DNA of 64,000 nucleotides from Lepidostoma basale. Lineage: Eukaryota; Arthropoda; Insecta; Trichoptera; Lepidostomatidae. The position numbers and the translations under genes are program-made. The notes beneath the pieces were generated by a model. The model was given only the letters and a program-made list of their open reading frames with translations. It searched no databases and had not been told where the DNA came from. Shown piece by piece: positions 63,590 through 64,000 of the stretch. The stretch is taken from contig JAHDVF020000126.1 of NCBI GenBank assembly GCA_022606425.2, positions 543,501 to 607,500 of the forward strand, written 5' to 3'. Positions within the stretch are counted from its first letter, which is position 1. Every line of letters begins with the position of its first letter.

Positions 63590-63745
63590 CTAACCATCAA
63601 GCCGTCAATCCGAAGGAGTAGGCAGAAAGAATGGAGCGCCACACTGTTCTTTCCTGACATATTTCATTGGCTTTATCAACATTCATAATATTATAAATCG
63701 TATCATGCACGCGCACGTTGACTCCTCACTTGAAACTGAATATAT
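63590..63745 (-). mobile_element. LINE-A 3' end
   Basis: AACTAACCATCAAGCCGTC, GGAGTAGGCAGAAAGAATGG, TTCTTTCCTGACATATTTC, CATGCACGCGCACG: the terminal ~150 bp on the minus strand, cut at its upstream side. Confidence 0.82.
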
Positions 63746-64000
63746 CATCATAATAAAAAAACGCACATAGTAATAATAATAATAAAATATCAGAAAACTT
63801 ACATTTTCCAAAATATTATACTACAACATAAATTGAATTAAAATTTTACATATACATTTTATGTATCTTTTTGATAGTATATGTATTGTAAAGTTAATAA
63901 TATAACTAATTTTTATGAATTAAAAAACTGTTTTTTCCACTTATGAGTTTATTTTTCTCGACATGTTTCGAAGTTTACATCGACAGTTTATATCGTTCTC
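63746..64000. other. Window end, one hairpin-motif word
   Basis: AT-rich. TCTCGACATGTTTCGAAG at about 63956 is the beginning of another GAAACATGTC-type repeat that runs off the window. Confidence 0.4.

Overview
The window is animal nuclear DNA: AT-rich, with intron-split genes that have GT-AG borders and many transposon relics. Three observations point to an insect, probably a moth or butterfly: the closeness of the tyrosine kinase to insect Src42A, a mariner whose ends begin TTAGGTCCTTACATATG, and a very abundant LINE ending in a TTAG-type tail of a kind I recall from lepidopteran sequence. The order-level call is inference from memory. I see no bacterial-type operon, CRISPR, rRNA or convincing tRNA gene.

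Four protein-coding genes are supported. (1) 538-1677, minus: the first three exons of midasin (MDN1); the gene continues off the left edge. (2) 5150-6412, plus: a complete single-exon TDP-43 (TBPH). (3) 11336-23633, plus: a complete 11-exon, 908-residue homologue of C1orf112/FIRRM (DUF4487), whose first intron is a textbook U12-type AT-AC intron. (4) 46713-27853, minus: the SH2 and kinase exons of a Src-family kinase closest to Src42A; the N-terminal and SH3 exons lie beyond the right edge. FIRRM and Src42A converge tail to tail, with facing poly(A) signals near 24240-24273.

The best candidate for something undescribed is at the 3' end of Src42A. After the normal TGA the same frame stays open for 172 codons and encodes a His/Gln-rich region with about 16 repeats of Q-G-L-H-Q. 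Every difference among the clean units is synonymous in that frame, the mark of a translated sequence. This suggests stop-codon readthrough or an alternatively spliced C-terminus.

The rest is a transposon graveyard: more than 20 5'-truncated copies of one LINE (LINE-A, RTE-like, tail GTTA), four or five other LINE families, two mariner copies, a PIF/Harbinger remnant carrying first exons of both its genes, Harbinger, hAT and piggyBac-type MITEs, several long foldback elements sharing a GCGAAAC hairpin motif, a composite repeat made of head-to-head LINE-A ends, a 26-bp minisatellite and a 170-bp tandem triplication. Region by region: 0-11 kb holds MDN1, TBPH and scattered elements; 11-24 kb is FIRRM with element-filled introns; 24-27.3 kb is a conspicuously element-free stretch, probably the Src42A 3'UTR; 27.3-46.7 kb is the Src42A kinase half; 46.7-64 kb is upstream Src42A intron packed with repeats. 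Splice sites were read by eye; no alignment or RNA data were available.
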